DNA from: Lachnospiraceae bacterium Zagget3 | Lineage (GTDB): Bacteria > Bacillota_A > Clostridia > Lachnospirales > Lachnospiraceae | Direction: 5' to 3' | DNA: 64,000 nt | Assembly: GCA_001941025.1 (NCBI GenBank) | Contig: MSHE01000032.1 | Coordinates: forward strand, 1-64,000 | Part shown: positions 31,554 to 41,343 of the stretch, one piece after another | How positions within the stretch are numbered: position 1 is the first letter of the stretch | Layout: each line of letters begins with the position of its first letter | Translations under genes and position numbers: made by a program | Notes under the pieces: generated by a model | What the model was told of the DNA's origin: nothing | What the model saw: the letters and a program-made list of their open reading frames with translations, nothing else | Databases searched by the model: none

Positions 31554-33023
31554 CTACCGGAGAAAGTTTCCGTCCTTTACGACATCCTCCACGAGTTCTC
31601 TCTCGTCCATATGATATTTCTTTCCGTCTATTTCCTGATAGTCCTCATGCCCTTTGCCGGCAAGTACGATCACATCTCCCTCACGCGCGTTTTCAATCGC
31701 GTAACGGATGGCTTCGGCGCGGTCCAAAATGGAAATGTAAGCACCGTCCGCGCGCTTCACGCCGGTCAAAATGTCTTCGACGATAGCTGCCGGCTCTTCG
31801 CTTCGCGGATTATCGGAAGTGACGATCGTGAGATCTGCCAGACGGGAAGAAACTTCCCCCATCTGAAAACGCCGGTCGCGGGCACGGTCGCCGCCGCATC
31901 CAAACAGGCAGACGAGGCGCCGGGGCTCATATTCGCGCAATGCGGTAAGGAGACTCTCCAATGCCATTGCGTTGTGCGCGTAGTCGATCATCAGAGTAAA
32001 CCGGGAAGAGATGGGGATGATTTCCACGCGGCCTTTCACCTGGATCTGAGACAAAGAACGCTGTATCGTCTCCGCGTCCACGCCAAAATGGCTGCAGATC
32101 GCGATGGCCGTCATCGAATTGTAAACGGAAAACGCGCCGGGAATGTCGATTTCCACGTCCAGATCCAGTTTTCCGGTCAGATGATACGCGACGCCGAGGC
32201 TGCCGCCCTTATTTAACAGATGCACATCCTCCGCGCGATAGTCGGCTCCTTCGGAAAACCCGTAAGTCTCCACCTCACAGGTATGCCCGGCAAGAATCTT
32301 CGGGAGATGGCTGTCGTCGGCGTTAAAAATGCCGACGCGGCACTGCCTGAACAACATACTTTTGCAGCGAATATAATCATCCAGGTCTGTGTGTTCGTTC
32401 GGTCCGATGTGATCCGGTTCCAGATTTGTAAATATGCCATAATCAAAAGTAATGCCGCCGACACGGTGCAGCATAAGCCCCTGTGAGGAGACCTCCATTA
32501 CCACACACTGGCAGCCCGCGTCCACCATGCGGCGAAACGATTCCTGAATCACATAGGACTCCGGTGTTGTGTTGGCGGCGGGAATCACCTCGTCGCCGAG
32601 GATCATCTCGATCGTACCGATCAGGCCGGTCTTGTAACCCGAGTGCTCCAGAATCGATCGCACCATATACGTATCCGTCGTCTTTCCTTTTGTTCCGGTG
32701 ATGCCGATCGTCGTCATCTGCTCCGCCGGGTAGCCGAAATACGCGGCAGATGCTTCCGCCAGCGCGAGACGCGTATCGTCCACGCGGATCACTGTGATGT
32801 CAGGGCCCGCCTCGACTTCGTGCTCCACGATGAGCGCGGCCGCGCCCCGCTCTGCCGCTTCCGCCGCATACGCGTGCCCGTCACTCACGGCACCGCTTAT
32901 ACATACAAACACGGAGCCCTCTTCGATCTTCCGCGAGTCATACACCAAGGTGGTCATCTCACGTTCCACAGACCCCTGCAGAATCTCATAATTTAATTTT
33001 GTCAAGAGATTCGCTACGTTCAT
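31554..33023 (-). CDS. murE: UDP-MurNAc-L-Ala-D-Glu:meso-diaminopimelate ligase
   Basis: This 489-residue Mur ligase adds the third residue of the peptidoglycan stem. GITGTKGKTT is the ATP loop. DNPRSEEP is the DNPR motif that specifies meso-diaminopimelate rather than lysine, in agreement with dapF next to it. Its ATG overlaps the dapF stop (ATGA), so the two are translationally coupled. Confidence 0.96.
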   Translation of the reverse strand: MNVANLLTKLNYEILQGSVEREMTTLVYDSRKIEEGSVFVCISGAVSDGHAYAAEAAERGAAALIVEHEVEAGPDITVIRVDDTRLALAEASAAYFGYPAEQMTTIGITGTKGKTTDTYMVRSILEHSGYKTGLIGTIEMILGDEVIPAANTTPESYVIQESFRRMVDAGCQCVVMEVSSQGLMLHRVGGITFDYGIFTNLEPDHIGPNEHTDLDDYIRCKSMLFRQCRVGIFNADDSHLPKILAGHTCEVETYGFSEGADYRAEDVHLLNKGGSLGVAYHLTGKLDLDVEIDIPGAFSVYNSMTAIAICSHFGVDAETIQRSLSQIQVKGRVEIIPISSRFTLMIDYAHNAMALESLLTALREYEPRRLVCLFGCGGDRARDRRFQMGEVSSRLADLTIVTSDNPRSEEPAAIVEDILTGVKRADGAYISILDRAEAIRYAIENAREGDVIVLAGKGHEDYQEIDGKKYHMDERELVEDVVKDGNFLR

Positions 33024-33847
33024 ATCTCCCCTTCAAATACGGTCTCTGCAGGTCCCGTCATCCACACGGTGTCCGCCTCCCGATCATATTCTATGTCAAG
33101 ATCTCCGCCCAACAGATGCACGCGCACGCGCTCTCCCGTATATCCATTCAGCACACAGGCCACGACTGCCGCGCATGTGCCTGTCCCGCAGGCCAGTGTC
33201 TCACCGGATCCGCGTTCCCAGACACGCATATTGATTTCCTCCGGCGAAAGCACCTGCACGAACTCTGTATTGACACGGTCCGGAAACCGTTCATTTTGCT
33301 CAAAGAGCGGCCCGATCCGCTCAACCGGGAACGAAGCGGTATCCTCTACAAATACAACGGCGTGCGGGTTACCCATGGAGACACAGGTCATATGATATTC
33401 CGTGCCGTCTATCCCGACCGGTTCATCTACCACACGGTCACCGTCCGCAATCACGGGGATCTTCTTCGGATCCAGTACCGGCGCTCCCATATTGACCCGA
33501 ACCTGCGTCACCGCGCCGTCTTCCACCGTAAGCGTAAGTTCCTTCACACCGGACTTCGTCTCCACGGTGATCGTTGTTTGATCCGTCATGCCATGGTCGT
33601 AGACATATTTTGCCACGCAGCGAATGCCATTGCCGCACATACTGCCCTCGGAGCCATCCGCGTTGTACATCGCCATGCGGAAATCGGCAACCTCAGAAGG
33701 ACAGATGAGAATGAGTCCGTCCGAACCGATTCCGAAATGGCGGTCGCTGACCTGAATCGCGAGAGCGCACGGATCCGGAACCCTCTCTTCCAACGCGTTC
33801 ACATATACATAATCGTTGCCGCAGCCATGCATCTTCGTAAACTTCAT
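33020..33847 (-). CDS. dapF: Diaminopimelate epimerase
   Basis: This 275-residue enzyme converts LL- to meso-diaminopimelate. Its two catalytic cysteines are in MCGNGIRC and ACGTGTCA, and the N-terminus MKFTKMHGCGNDYV is typical. ATG 33847 overlaps the stop of the preceding gene by one base (TGATG). It feeds MurE directly downstream. Confidence 0.97.
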   Translation of the reverse strand: MKFTKMHGCGNDYVYVNALEERVPDPCALAIQVSDRHFGIGSDGLILICPSEVADFRMAMYNADGSEGSMCGNGIRCVAKYVYDHGMTDQTTITVETKSGVKELTLTVEDGAVTQVRVNMGAPVLDPKKIPVIADGDRVVDEPVGIDGTEYHMTCVSMGNPHAVVFVEDTASFPVERIGPLFEQNERFPDRVNTEFVQVLSPEEINMRVWERGSGETLACGTGTCAAVVACVLNGYTGERVRVHLLGGDLDIEYDREADTVWMTGPAETVFEGEI

Positions 33848-35292
33848 CACTCTTCGTGCTCCTCTGTTATCGTATCGGGCTCCGTCGGTTCTCCTTCCTG
33901 GGGTTCCTCCGTTACCGGCTCCTGTGTTGTATCCGGTTCCGTCGTATCCGGTTCCGTCGTATCCGGTTCCGGTTCTTCCTCGTCTGGAGTAGAGTTGTAT
34001 GGCGTTATCACCTGCGGCTGGACACCGTTGATCGTACCGGTGCTCTCCGTCGAGCCCGCAGCGGTCTCATTGTCTTCGATTGTCTGTCCGATCGTCTGCG
34101 GATAGTAAATGTAGTTGTAGCGGACTACCTCACTCTCCTTGCCCCACTCGTTGATCGCGATAAGAGAAAGGACATTATTTCCTTCCGGAACAAGAATCGG
34201 CTCGGTATAGACGGATGAATTTTCCGTCGGTGTTTTATTGTCCCAGGTGTAATATACGACCGCTTCGTCCGGAATCGTCACCTCAATCGTCGTCTCCGTC
34301 GTAAATTGACCGCCTTCCGGTGTGGGCACGGGATTATCCGGCACGGGATATTCCAGGATATAGGTCTCGCTGACCGGTTCGCTGTAATCGCCCTCCTCGT
34401 CAATAATGACAGCCGTAAGGACCGTCGTACCCTCTTCCGAGATCCTTACCGGTTCGGTATAACGGATGCTTTTGTCTGTTGGAGTAGTCCCGTCAAGCGT
34501 ATAATAGATGACGGCCCCCTTATAATTTGTTTTTAGTTCCACCGTAAAGGAATCATGAAACGTGCCTCCCGCCGTGACGATCTCCGGCGCGGGAATCAGA
34601 TAATCATCAAAAAGCGCAAGGATCTCCTCATTGGTGACAGACTGCTTTAACGCAATGATTTTCGAAGTATCTCCCTGCATGTCATACAGTTTTAAAATAC
34701 CCTCATAGGCTTCCACACTGTCCGGATTGATCGCGATCGCGGCGAGGAACGCTTTTTCCGCCGCGTCGTAGTCTCCAAGCGCCGTGTAAATCTCCCCTTC
34801 CAGGATCAGGCCCGCTTCATTGTTCGCGTCGACGGCAAAAAGCTTATCCAGATACGCCAGCGCGTCGTCGTAGTCCCGCTGGCTGTACTCGCGCTGCGCT
34901 CTCCTGAGAAGATAATTCGTTGACCTGTTTTGAAAGACAAACACGAACACGATCACCACCACGATCGCCGCAATGACAATGATGGTAATGGTGATATTGC
35001 GCGACCTCTTTTTGTTCCTGTTCGGAGAGTTTTTGTCGGACGGGGTCCTTTCTTCGATCGATTCCGTAATGGTGTTCCCCGTCGGCTTTTCCTCTGACGT
35101 CGGATTGCCGTTATGGCCTTCCTCGTCTACAATCTCCTGCAAAAAATCATCTTCCAGAATATCTGCCGGAGAGATCTGTACGATCTCCTTTCCGCATTTC
35201 GGGCAAAGAAGCGCGTCTTCCGGTAATTTGCATCCGCAATGGGAGCAAACCCCCTGTCCGCTGTTTTTTGAGTCGATTCCGTTTTCATCCAT
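33847..35292 (-). CDS. Zinc-ribbon / TPR / chitobiase-C-like-domain membrane protein
   Basis: This 481-residue protein has a zinc ribbon (C16, C19, C30, C33), a linker, one membrane segment near residues 95-120, two to three TPR units, and then two repeats of about 80 residues of the chitobiase C-terminal/Fn3-associated type (TVELKTNYKGAVIYYTLDG and TIEVTIPDEAVVYYTWDN). A Thr/Glu/Pro tail with EPDTT repeats follows. The arrangement suggests a surface or envelope protein with a cytoplasmic zinc ribbon. Function unknown; linkage to dapF-murE points to the cell wall. ATG 35292 is chosen over TTG 35304. Confidence 0.75.
   Translation of the reverse strand: MDENGIDSKNSGQGVCSHCGCKLPEDALLCPKCGKEIVQISPADILEDDFLQEIVDEEGHNGNPTSEEKPTGNTITESIEERTPSDKNSPNRNKKRSRNITITIIVIAAIVVVIVFVFVFQNRSTNYLLRRAQREYSQRDYDDALAYLDKLFAVDANNEAGLILEGEIYTALGDYDAAEKAFLAAIAINPDSVEAYEGILKLYDMQGDTSKIIALKQSVTNEEILALFDDYLIPAPEIVTAGGTFHDSFTVELKTNYKGAVIYYTLDGTTPTDKSIRYTEPVRISEEGTTVLTAVIIDEEGDYSEPVSETYILEYPVPDNPVPTPEGGQFTTETTIEVTIPDEAVVYYTWDNKTPTENSSVYTEPILVPEGNNVLSLIAINEWGKESEVVRYNYIYYPQTIGQTIEDNETAAGSTESTGTINGVQPQVITPYNSTPDEEEPEPDTTEPDTTEPDTTQEPVTEEPQEGEPTEPDTITEEHEE
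33929..33970 (-). repeat. 15-bp tandem repeat in the coding sequence
   Basis: GTATCCGGTTCCGTC occurs at 33929-33943 and 33944-33958 and as 12 bases from 33959. It encodes the EPDTT repeats near the C-terminus of the zinc-ribbon/TPR protein and could vary in number by slippage. Confidence 0.8.
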
Positions 35293-35328
35293 GAGAATGT
35301 ACAATCCTTTCGAGAGAAATAAAACTCC

Positions 35329-36999
35329 TCAAAACAGACCTGTGATCACACCTTTTTCGTTAACATCTATCCCGTTGGCCGCAGGGGTTTTCGGCAGGCC
35401 CGGCATTGTCATGATCGAGCCCGTGACCGCCACGACAAATCCGGCTCCCGCGCTGGCATACACTTCCCTCACATTGACGGTAAAGCCCGTCGGACGGCCG
35501 AGCTTTGAGGGTTCATCTGAAAGCGAATACTGCGTTTTTGCCATGCAGACCGGGAGGTCTCCCATGCCGAGTCGAATGATCCGATCCAATTCACGCTCCG
35601 CGGCCGGGGTATATGCCACTCCGTCCGCGCCGTAGATTTCGCGGGAGATCGTTTCAATCTTCTCACGAAGAGGCATCGATTCCGGATAAAGAGGCGCATA
35701 CCTGCTCTCCTTGGTCTCCAAAACGCGCAGAACACAGTTCGCGAGAGCCGTTCCACCGGCTCCGCCCTTCGCCCAGACTTCGGAAAGGGCAAAATCACAG
35801 CCGTGCTCCGCACAAAACGATTCGACAAACTGCACCTCGTTCGCCGTGTCAGTGAGAAAGGAATTTAATGACACAATGACAGGCACACCATACTTATGCA
35901 AATTCTCAATGTGTTTTTCGAGATTGACGATCCCGGCTTTTAAAGCGTCTAAATTTTCCTCGGACAGCGCTTCCTTTGGGGCACCGCCATTGTACTTTAA
36001 CGCGCGGATCGTGGCCACTAAAACAGCTGCGTCGGGCGTAAGCCCTGCCATCCGGCATTTGATGTCAAAAAACTTCTCTGCGCCCAGATCCGCGCCGAAT
36101 CCGGCTTCCGTGATCGCGATATCGGATAACTTCAACGCGGTCTTTGTCGCCCGCACACTGTTGCAGCCATGGGCGATATTCGCGAACGGACCGCCGTGTA
36201 CGATCGCGGGTGTATGTTCCAGTGTCTGGATAAGGTTTGGTTTCAGCGCGTCCTTTAACAGGGCCGCCATAGCGCCGACCGCATGAAGATCCGCGGCCGT
36301 AACCGGTTCACCGGAAAAGTTGTAGGCCACGATCATCCGGCCGAGCCGGGCCTTCAGATCCTCCATGTCGTCTGCAAGACACAGGACCGCCATGATCTCC
36401 GAAGCCACCGTGATCACAAAGTGATCCTCCCGGACCATGCCGTCCGCCTTCGCGCCCAACCCGACAACCACATTGCGCAATACACGGTCGTTCATGTCAA
36501 GGCAGCGCTTCCAGATAACCTGGCGCGGATCAATCCCCAGTTCATTGCCCTGTTGGATATGATTGTCAAGCATCGCCGAGAGCAGGTTGTTCGCAGACGT
36601 AACCGCGTGAAAATCACCGGTAAAATGAAGGTTTAAATCCTCCATCGGAACGACCTGCGCGTATCCGCCGCCGGCCGCGCCGCCCTTGATTCCGAAACAG
36701 GGGCCGAGCGAGGGCTCCCGAAGCGCCAGAACCGCGTTTTTTCCGAGCCGCCCCATCGCCTGCGCGAGGCCGATGCTCGTCGTGGTCTTCCCCTCTCCGG
36801 CCGGAGTCGGGTTGATCGCGGTCACGAGCACCAATTTCCCGTCGGGGTTCGCGCTCACGCGCTCCAAAAGATCATCACTTAATTTAGCCTTATACTTTCC
36901 GTATAATTCCAACTCATCCGGCTTGATTCCTGCCTTGGCCGCGACCTCCTCGATGGGCGCCATAACACATTCCTGGGCAATTTCTATATCTGTCTTCAT
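35329..36999 (-). CDS. fhs: Formate-tetrahydrofolate ligase
   Basis: This 556-residue enzyme makes 10-formyl-THF from formate, ATP and [20 protein letters not shown] is the nucleotide loop, and [10 protein letters not shown] appears in the variant form [10 protein letters not shown]. It is common in acetogenic and purine-fermenting Clostridia and also used in ordinary one-carbon metabolism. AAGGAG precedes the ATG. No other Wood-Ljungdahl genes are in the window. Confidence 0.97.
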   Translation of the reverse strand: MKTDIEIAQECVMAPIEEVAAKAGIKPDELELYGKYKAKLSDDLLERVSANPDGKLVLVTAINPTPAGEGKTTTSIGLAQAMGRLGKNAVLALREPSLGPCFGIKGGAAGGGYAQVVPMEDLNLHFTGDFHAVTSANNLLSAMLDNHIQQGNELGIDPRQVIWKRCLDMNDRVLRNVVVGLGAKADGMVREDHFVITVASEIMAVLCLADDMEDLKARLGRMIVAYNFSGEPVTAADLHAVGAMAALLKDALKPNLIQTLEHTPAIVHGGPFANIAHGCNSVRATKTALKLSDIAITEAGFGADLGAEKFFDIKCRMAGLTPDAAVLVATIRALKYNGGAPKEALSEENLDALKAGIVNLEKHIENLHKYGVPVIVSLNSFLTDTANEVQFVESFCAEHGCDFALSEVWAKGGAGGTALANCVLRVLETKESRYAPLYPESMPLREKIETISREIYGADGVAYTPAAERELDRIIRLGMGDLPVCMAKTQYSLSDEPSKLGRPTGFTVNVREVYASAGAGFVVAVTGSIMTMPGLPKTPAANGIDVNEKGVITGLF

Positions 37000-37065
37000 A
37001 AAATACTCCTTAAATTTTGCATATTAATTTCAGCAATCCATTATCTTTATAGGCCTGCATATACC

Positions 37066-39681
37066 TTATTGCTTATAATCCATCTGCTCAAATTCCTCCA
37101 TAGATATAAGAACACGCCGGGGTTTGGTGCCCTCCTCCGGCCCTACGACGCCGGCCTCCTCCAACTGATCCATGATCCGCGCCGCGCGGTTAAACCCGAT
37201 CTTAAAATTGCGCTGCAGCATCCCGATCGATCCCTTCTCCTTTTCGATAAGGAACCGCGCCGCGTCCGCGAAATAGACGTCGTGGTCATCCTCCTCGAGG
37301 GAAGAAAATCCGCCGGACGCGCCGAGTGTGGAACTCTTTGTCTTGACTTCGTCCTCGATCGATTCATTGTAGGACACCTCGCCGTTTTTCGTGACAACAT
37401 CCTCCACCACACGGGCCACTTCCGTATCGGATACAAATCCACCCTGCACACGCACCGGTTTCGCGTAACCCTGCGGATAATAGAGCATATCTCCTTTCCC
37501 GAGGAGTTTCTCCGCGCCGTTCATGTCGAGAATCGTACGGGAATCGACGCCGGATGTCACGGAAAACGCGATGCGGGAAGGCATATTGGCTTTGATAAGC
37601 CCTGTGATCACATTGACGGATGGCCGCTGCGTGGCAATGATCAAGTGAATGCCCGCGGCACGGGCAAGCTGTGCCAGACGACAGATGGCGTCTTCCACAT
37701 CACTCGCGGCAACCATCATGAGATCCGCCAGCTCATCGACGATGATCACAAGATTCGACATGCGCTGCGGTTTGTTTTCGTCCTCGATATCCTTGATCGA
37801 ATCGACTTTTCGGTTATATCCCTCAATGTCCCGCACCCCGTACTCGGCAAACCGGTTGTATCGGTCCGTCATCTCCGCAACGGCCCAGTGCAGGGCACCG
37901 GCGGCTTTTTTCGGGTCTGTCACGACTGGGATCAGAAGATGGGGAATGTCGTTGTACACGCTCAGTTCCACCACTTTCGGATCGATCATGATCAGTTTCA
38001 CCTCTTCCGGAGACGATTTAAACAGGATGCTCATAATGATCGTATTGATACAGACGGACTTTCCGGATCCGGTCGCGCCTGCGATCAGCAGATGCGGCAT
38101 TTGCGCGATATCACCTACGATCACATTGCCGGCGATGTCCTTGCCAACACAGAACGTGATCGGGGAAATGCTCGCCTGAAATTCTTTCGATTCGATCAGG
38201 TCCCGCAGTGCCACGGTGACATTCTCCCTGTTTGGCACCTCGATGCCGACGGCCGCTTTTCCGGGGATTGGCGCCTCGATACGAATGTCCGACACCATCA
38301 GGTTTAATTTGATGTCGTCGGCTAAGTTTACGATCTTGCTTACCTTGACCCCCATCTCGGGCTGAATTTCATACTGCGTAACGGTCGGGCCACAGACGAC
38401 ATTTGTCACGCGCGCGTTGACACCGAATGTCTCGAGAGTCTCCTGGAGACGGGCGGACATCTGCTGTAAATGCTGCCTGGAATCGCCCGTTTTTTTCGGA
38501 TCGCCTTTCTTTAACAAGCGGATGCTTGGGAAGACATAGTCGCCGTGATCCACAATCGAAGCCGCGGCAATGGAGGCGCTGATGTCTTCCATCGCGCCCG
38601 CCGTTTCTTTCGCGGTTGTCTTTGTCTTTCGCGAAGCGGAGGACGCCTTCGCGTTCGCAGGGGTTTCCTTCTTAACCGGTTCGGCCGGCGCTTTTTCCTC
38701 CGGAGTCTCTGTGTCCTCCTCTTCCGCTTCCTTTCCGGACACATAGATGTTTGGCTTGTCTACTCCCTCCGGCTCCCAGACATCTTCGATGCCGTCGTCG
38801 TATTCGTAACCGGACATGTCAACTTCACTCATGTGAGCCGTGTCTGCCGGTACCCGCGCATTCGGTTTTCCATCCGGCGCAAGGGTCAGATCGGGAGAGA
38901 TTCCCTTCACCTGCTGGTCGCGGCGGAGCGGTTTCGGCTCTTCCAAAGGAATTTCCTCCTCCCATGGTTCCTCCTCTTCCTCCGTGATCACTTCCCCGCG
39001 TTTCTTTCGGTCCGCTCTCCGGGGGCGTTCGACGGGTTCGGAAGTTTTTTCCTGTTCTTCCTTCCTGTCCTGCGAATCAGAAATGCGGTCTGCCAATCCG
39101 CGGAACAGCGAACGCTCCGAAATCAGGACAACGCACAGGATCAGGATAATAAAGGTAATGACCAGAGTGGCCGCGAAACCGATCCCTTTCGTCATTCCGT
39201 TTGTGAACAAGGCCCCTAACACGCCTCCGGCCGTCTTTTCTCTTGAACAGAATGCGTAGGCCGTTCCGGTCGCGATGGAAGATCTCCCAAAGTAGACCAC
39301 GTGGCACAGGACACAGACAAACACAAAACAAAAAATCCCAGCCAAGGATTTCATGACGGTCCGGCCCGGATTCCAAAAACGCGACCGTTTTCTGACCGAA
39401 CGCTGATATGCCAAAAACACAAAAAGCAGAAACAACGCGACGGGAAATATATACGACATCACGCCAAACAGTCCGAAAAAGAACCCGGACAACGCGCTGC
39501 CCAGGGCCCCACCTCTGCCGAAATTGGCGATAAACACGATCACACAAAAAATCAGCACCACAAACAGGAGCACTTCCCGTTTCCAGTTAAAGCGGGATTC
39601 GGTACTCTTACTCTGCGTGCCGGATTTTTTGCTCTTGCCGGACGAGGAACGTCCGGAAGAGGACGTCTGTTTCGAAGCCAT
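37066..39681 (-). CDS. ftsK: FtsK/SpoIIIE DNA translocase
   Basis: This 871-residue protein has four to five N-terminal membrane segments (to about residue 190), a low-complexity acidic linker (190-370), the RecA-like motor with Walker A GATGSGKS near residue 530 and Walker B VIIVDELADLMM, and a C-terminal winged-helix gamma domain (IGMLQRNFKIGFNRAARIMD). It pumps chromosomes across division or sporulation septa. I cannot tell from sequence whether it is the division or the sporulation member. Confidence 0.95.
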   Translation of the reverse strand: MASKQTSSSGRSSSGKSKKSGTQSKSTESRFNWKREVLLFVVLIFCVIVFIANFGRGGALGSALSGFFFGLFGVMSYIFPVALFLLFVFLAYQRSVRKRSRFWNPGRTVMKSLAGIFCFVFVCVLCHVVYFGRSSIATGTAYAFCSREKTAGGVLGALFTNGMTKGIGFAATLVITFIILILCVVLISERSLFRGLADRISDSQDRKEEQEKTSEPVERPRRADRKKRGEVITEEEEEPWEEEIPLEEPKPLRRDQQVKGISPDLTLAPDGKPNARVPADTAHMSEVDMSGYEYDDGIEDVWEPEGVDKPNIYVSGKEAEEEDTETPEEKAPAEPVKKETPANAKASSASRKTKTTAKETAGAMEDISASIAAASIVDHGDYVFPSIRLLKKGDPKKTGDSRQHLQQMSARLQETLETFGVNARVTNVVCGPTVTQYEIQPEMGVKVSKIVNLADDIKLNLMVSDIRIEAPIPGKAAVGIEVPNRENVTVALRDLIESKEFQASISPITFCVGKDIAGNVIVGDIAQMPHLLIAGATGSGKSVCINTIIMSILFKSSPEEVKLIMIDPKVVELSVYNDIPHLLIPVVTDPKKAAGALHWAVAEMTDRYNRFAEYGVRDIEGYNRKVDSIKDIEDENKPQRMSNLVIIVDELADLMMVAASDVEDAICRLAQLARAAGIHLIIATQRPSVNVITGLIKANMPSRIAFSVTSGVDSRTILDMNGAEKLLGKGDMLYYPQGYAKPVRVQGGFVSDTEVARVVEDVVTKNGEVSYNESIEDEVKTKSSTLGASGGFSSLEEDDHDVYFADAARFLIEKEKGSIGMLQRNFKIGFNRAARIMDQLEEAGVVGPEEGTKPRRVLISMEEFEQMDYKQ

Positions 39682-39720
39682 AGTTTCCTCTCGCAGTTAC
39701 AAAATTCGCGGATTCACCTT

Positions 39721-40518
39721 CTAATTGCCGAGTAACGTATTGTAAAGGTCCGCATATTCAATCCCGTTTGTGATGCCCTGCAAATCAAGGCAGCGGGCAG
39801 ACAAGATCCCGTCCAGTCCCTCTCCGCCGGATGGCGTCTGAATCTCCTCTGCATAGGACTCGCTGTCCGTTGTGATGTAGTCGGCGTAAACAAGGCCGCC
39901 CTTTAATATGTTGGCATTGCTGTAATACTCAAGCTTATCCAGAGTAAACAGTTCCGCCGGCAGCCCGGTCAGGCCCATCATCGTCTCCATCTCGCAGATC
40001 CCCTGCAGGTGCAGATTGTGAATGGTCATGATGCTGCGCATTCCCCAGAAAAACATATCTCCCTGAAATTCTGTCCGTAAGTAAACCGGAATCAATCCGG
40101 TCTGCCAGTCATGGCAGTGGATCAGATCCGGCTGAAAGTCAATCAAAGGAAGCATCGAGAGCACTGCTTTGTCAAAGAAACAAAACTTCTCAATATCAAA
40201 GCGGAGATCTCCATAGGGGGAGTCACAGGTAAAATACTCCTCATTGTCTATAAAATAATAGGTGATGCCGTGGCATTCAAATGTCAGAACACCGACATAC
40301 TTGGGCGGAATGGAAGGACCCGTTCCCATGTAAAAATGCGTCAGGTACGAGAACTGGTTGCGAAACTCGTCCGGAATACAGGTATAGTTTGGAAGCACAA
40401 CACGCACATCGTATTCGTCCGGATCAAAGATTCCGGGCAGCGTGCCGCACACATCCGCCAATTCGTCGGTCCGCACAAATGGCACACACTCCGACGCGGC
40501 AAACAATATCTTTTTCAT
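39721..40518 (-). CDS. Half-length glycogen-synthase-like protein (GT5 N-terminal domain only)
   Basis: This 265-residue protein matches the N-terminal half of GlgA (KILFAASECVPF, LIHCHDWQTGLIPVYL, TIHNLHLQG, ITNGIEY) but stops where the C-terminal GT-B domain should start; full GlgA is about 480 residues. The ADP-glucose motif KTGGLADV reads RTDELADV (residues 16-23). It probably lacks synthase activity; a regulatory or sugar-binding role is possible. The reading frame is intact and the start normal, so it is not a fresh truncation. Confidence 0.8.
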   Translation of the reverse strand: MKKILFAASECVPFVRTDELADVCGTLPGIFDPDEYDVRVVLPNYTCIPDEFRNQFSYLTHFYMGTGPSIPPKYVGVLTFECHGITYYFIDNEEYFTCDSPYGDLRFDIEKFCFFDKAVLSMLPLIDFQPDLIHCHDWQTGLIPVYLRTEFQGDMFFWGMRSIMTIHNLHLQGICEMETMMGLTGLPAELFTLDKLEYYSNANILKGGLVYADYITTDSESYAEEIQTPSGGEGLDGILSARCLDLQGITNGIEYADLYNTLLGN

Positions 40519-40543
40519 AACAAGGGTCTCCCGCCATTACGCG

Positions 40544-41272
40544 TTACTCGTCCCAGTTGTGATGTACGTCCTGGACGTCGTCGTCTTCGTCCAGCAGATC
40601 CAGGAGGCGTGTAATATCAGCAATGTCCTGCGGGTCGGAAAGTTCCACGTAATTCTGGGGAATCATCGTCACCTCGGCACTTACCATGGGGATGCCTGCG
40701 TCTTCCAGCGCCTGGCGAACCTCGCTGAACGAGTCCGGATCCGTAAGGATCTCAAAACTGTCCTCTTCCTCGGAAAAATCCTCCGCTCCGGCATCCAGCG
40801 CCGCAAGCATCAGGTCATCCGCGTCCATGGGGCAGGCCTCCCGCTCAATGATGATCTCCCCCTTCTTGTCAAACAGGAAAGAGACGCAGCCGGTGGTGCC
40901 GAGATTTCCGCGGTTTTTGGAAAACGCGCTGCGTACACTCGCGGCGGTGCGGTTTTTATTGTCGGTCAGCGCGTCCACGATGATCGCTGTCCCGCCCGGG
41001 CCGTACCCTTCGTAGGTAATGGATACATAATTCACCGCGTCCGTATTGCCGGCCGCTTTTTTAATGCCGCGTTCGATCGTTTCATTCGGCATGTTGTTCG
41101 CCTTCGCTTTCGCGATGACATCGCGCAGTTTGCTGTTATTCTCAGGGTCCGGGCCGCCCTCTTTTACCGCGACCGCGATCTCACGCCCGATCACGGTAAA
41201 AACCTTGCCCTTGGCTGCGTCATTTTTCTCTTTTTTATGCTTAATATTGGAAAATTTCGAATGTCCGGACAT
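40544..41272 (-). CDS. YebC/PmpR-family protein
   Basis: This 242-residue protein has the YebC hallmarks SGHSKFSNIKHKKEKNDAAKGK, YEGYGPGGTAIIVDALTDNKNRT and the acidic C-terminus with LLDLLDEDDDVQDV. Members act as transcription regulators or, as shown more recently for some, help ribosomes through proline stretches. I cannot decide between these roles. Confidence 0.95.
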   Translation of the reverse strand: MSGHSKFSNIKHKKEKNDAAKGKVFTVIGREIAVAVKEGGPDPENNSKLRDVIAKAKANNMPNETIERGIKKAAGNTDAVNYVSITYEGYGPGGTAIIVDALTDNKNRTAASVRSAFSKNRGNLGTTGCVSFLFDKKGEIIIEREACPMDADDLMLAALDAGAEDFSEEEDSFEILTDPDSFSEVRQALEDAGIPMVSAEVTMIPQNYVELSDPQDIADITRLLDLLDEDDDVQDVHHNWDE

Positions 41273-41343
41273 AGCATTCCTCCCTCAAAAATTTTATCAG
41301 TTTTGCCCCTCTTCGTCAACCCGGACGGCGGTCATACGCGGCG

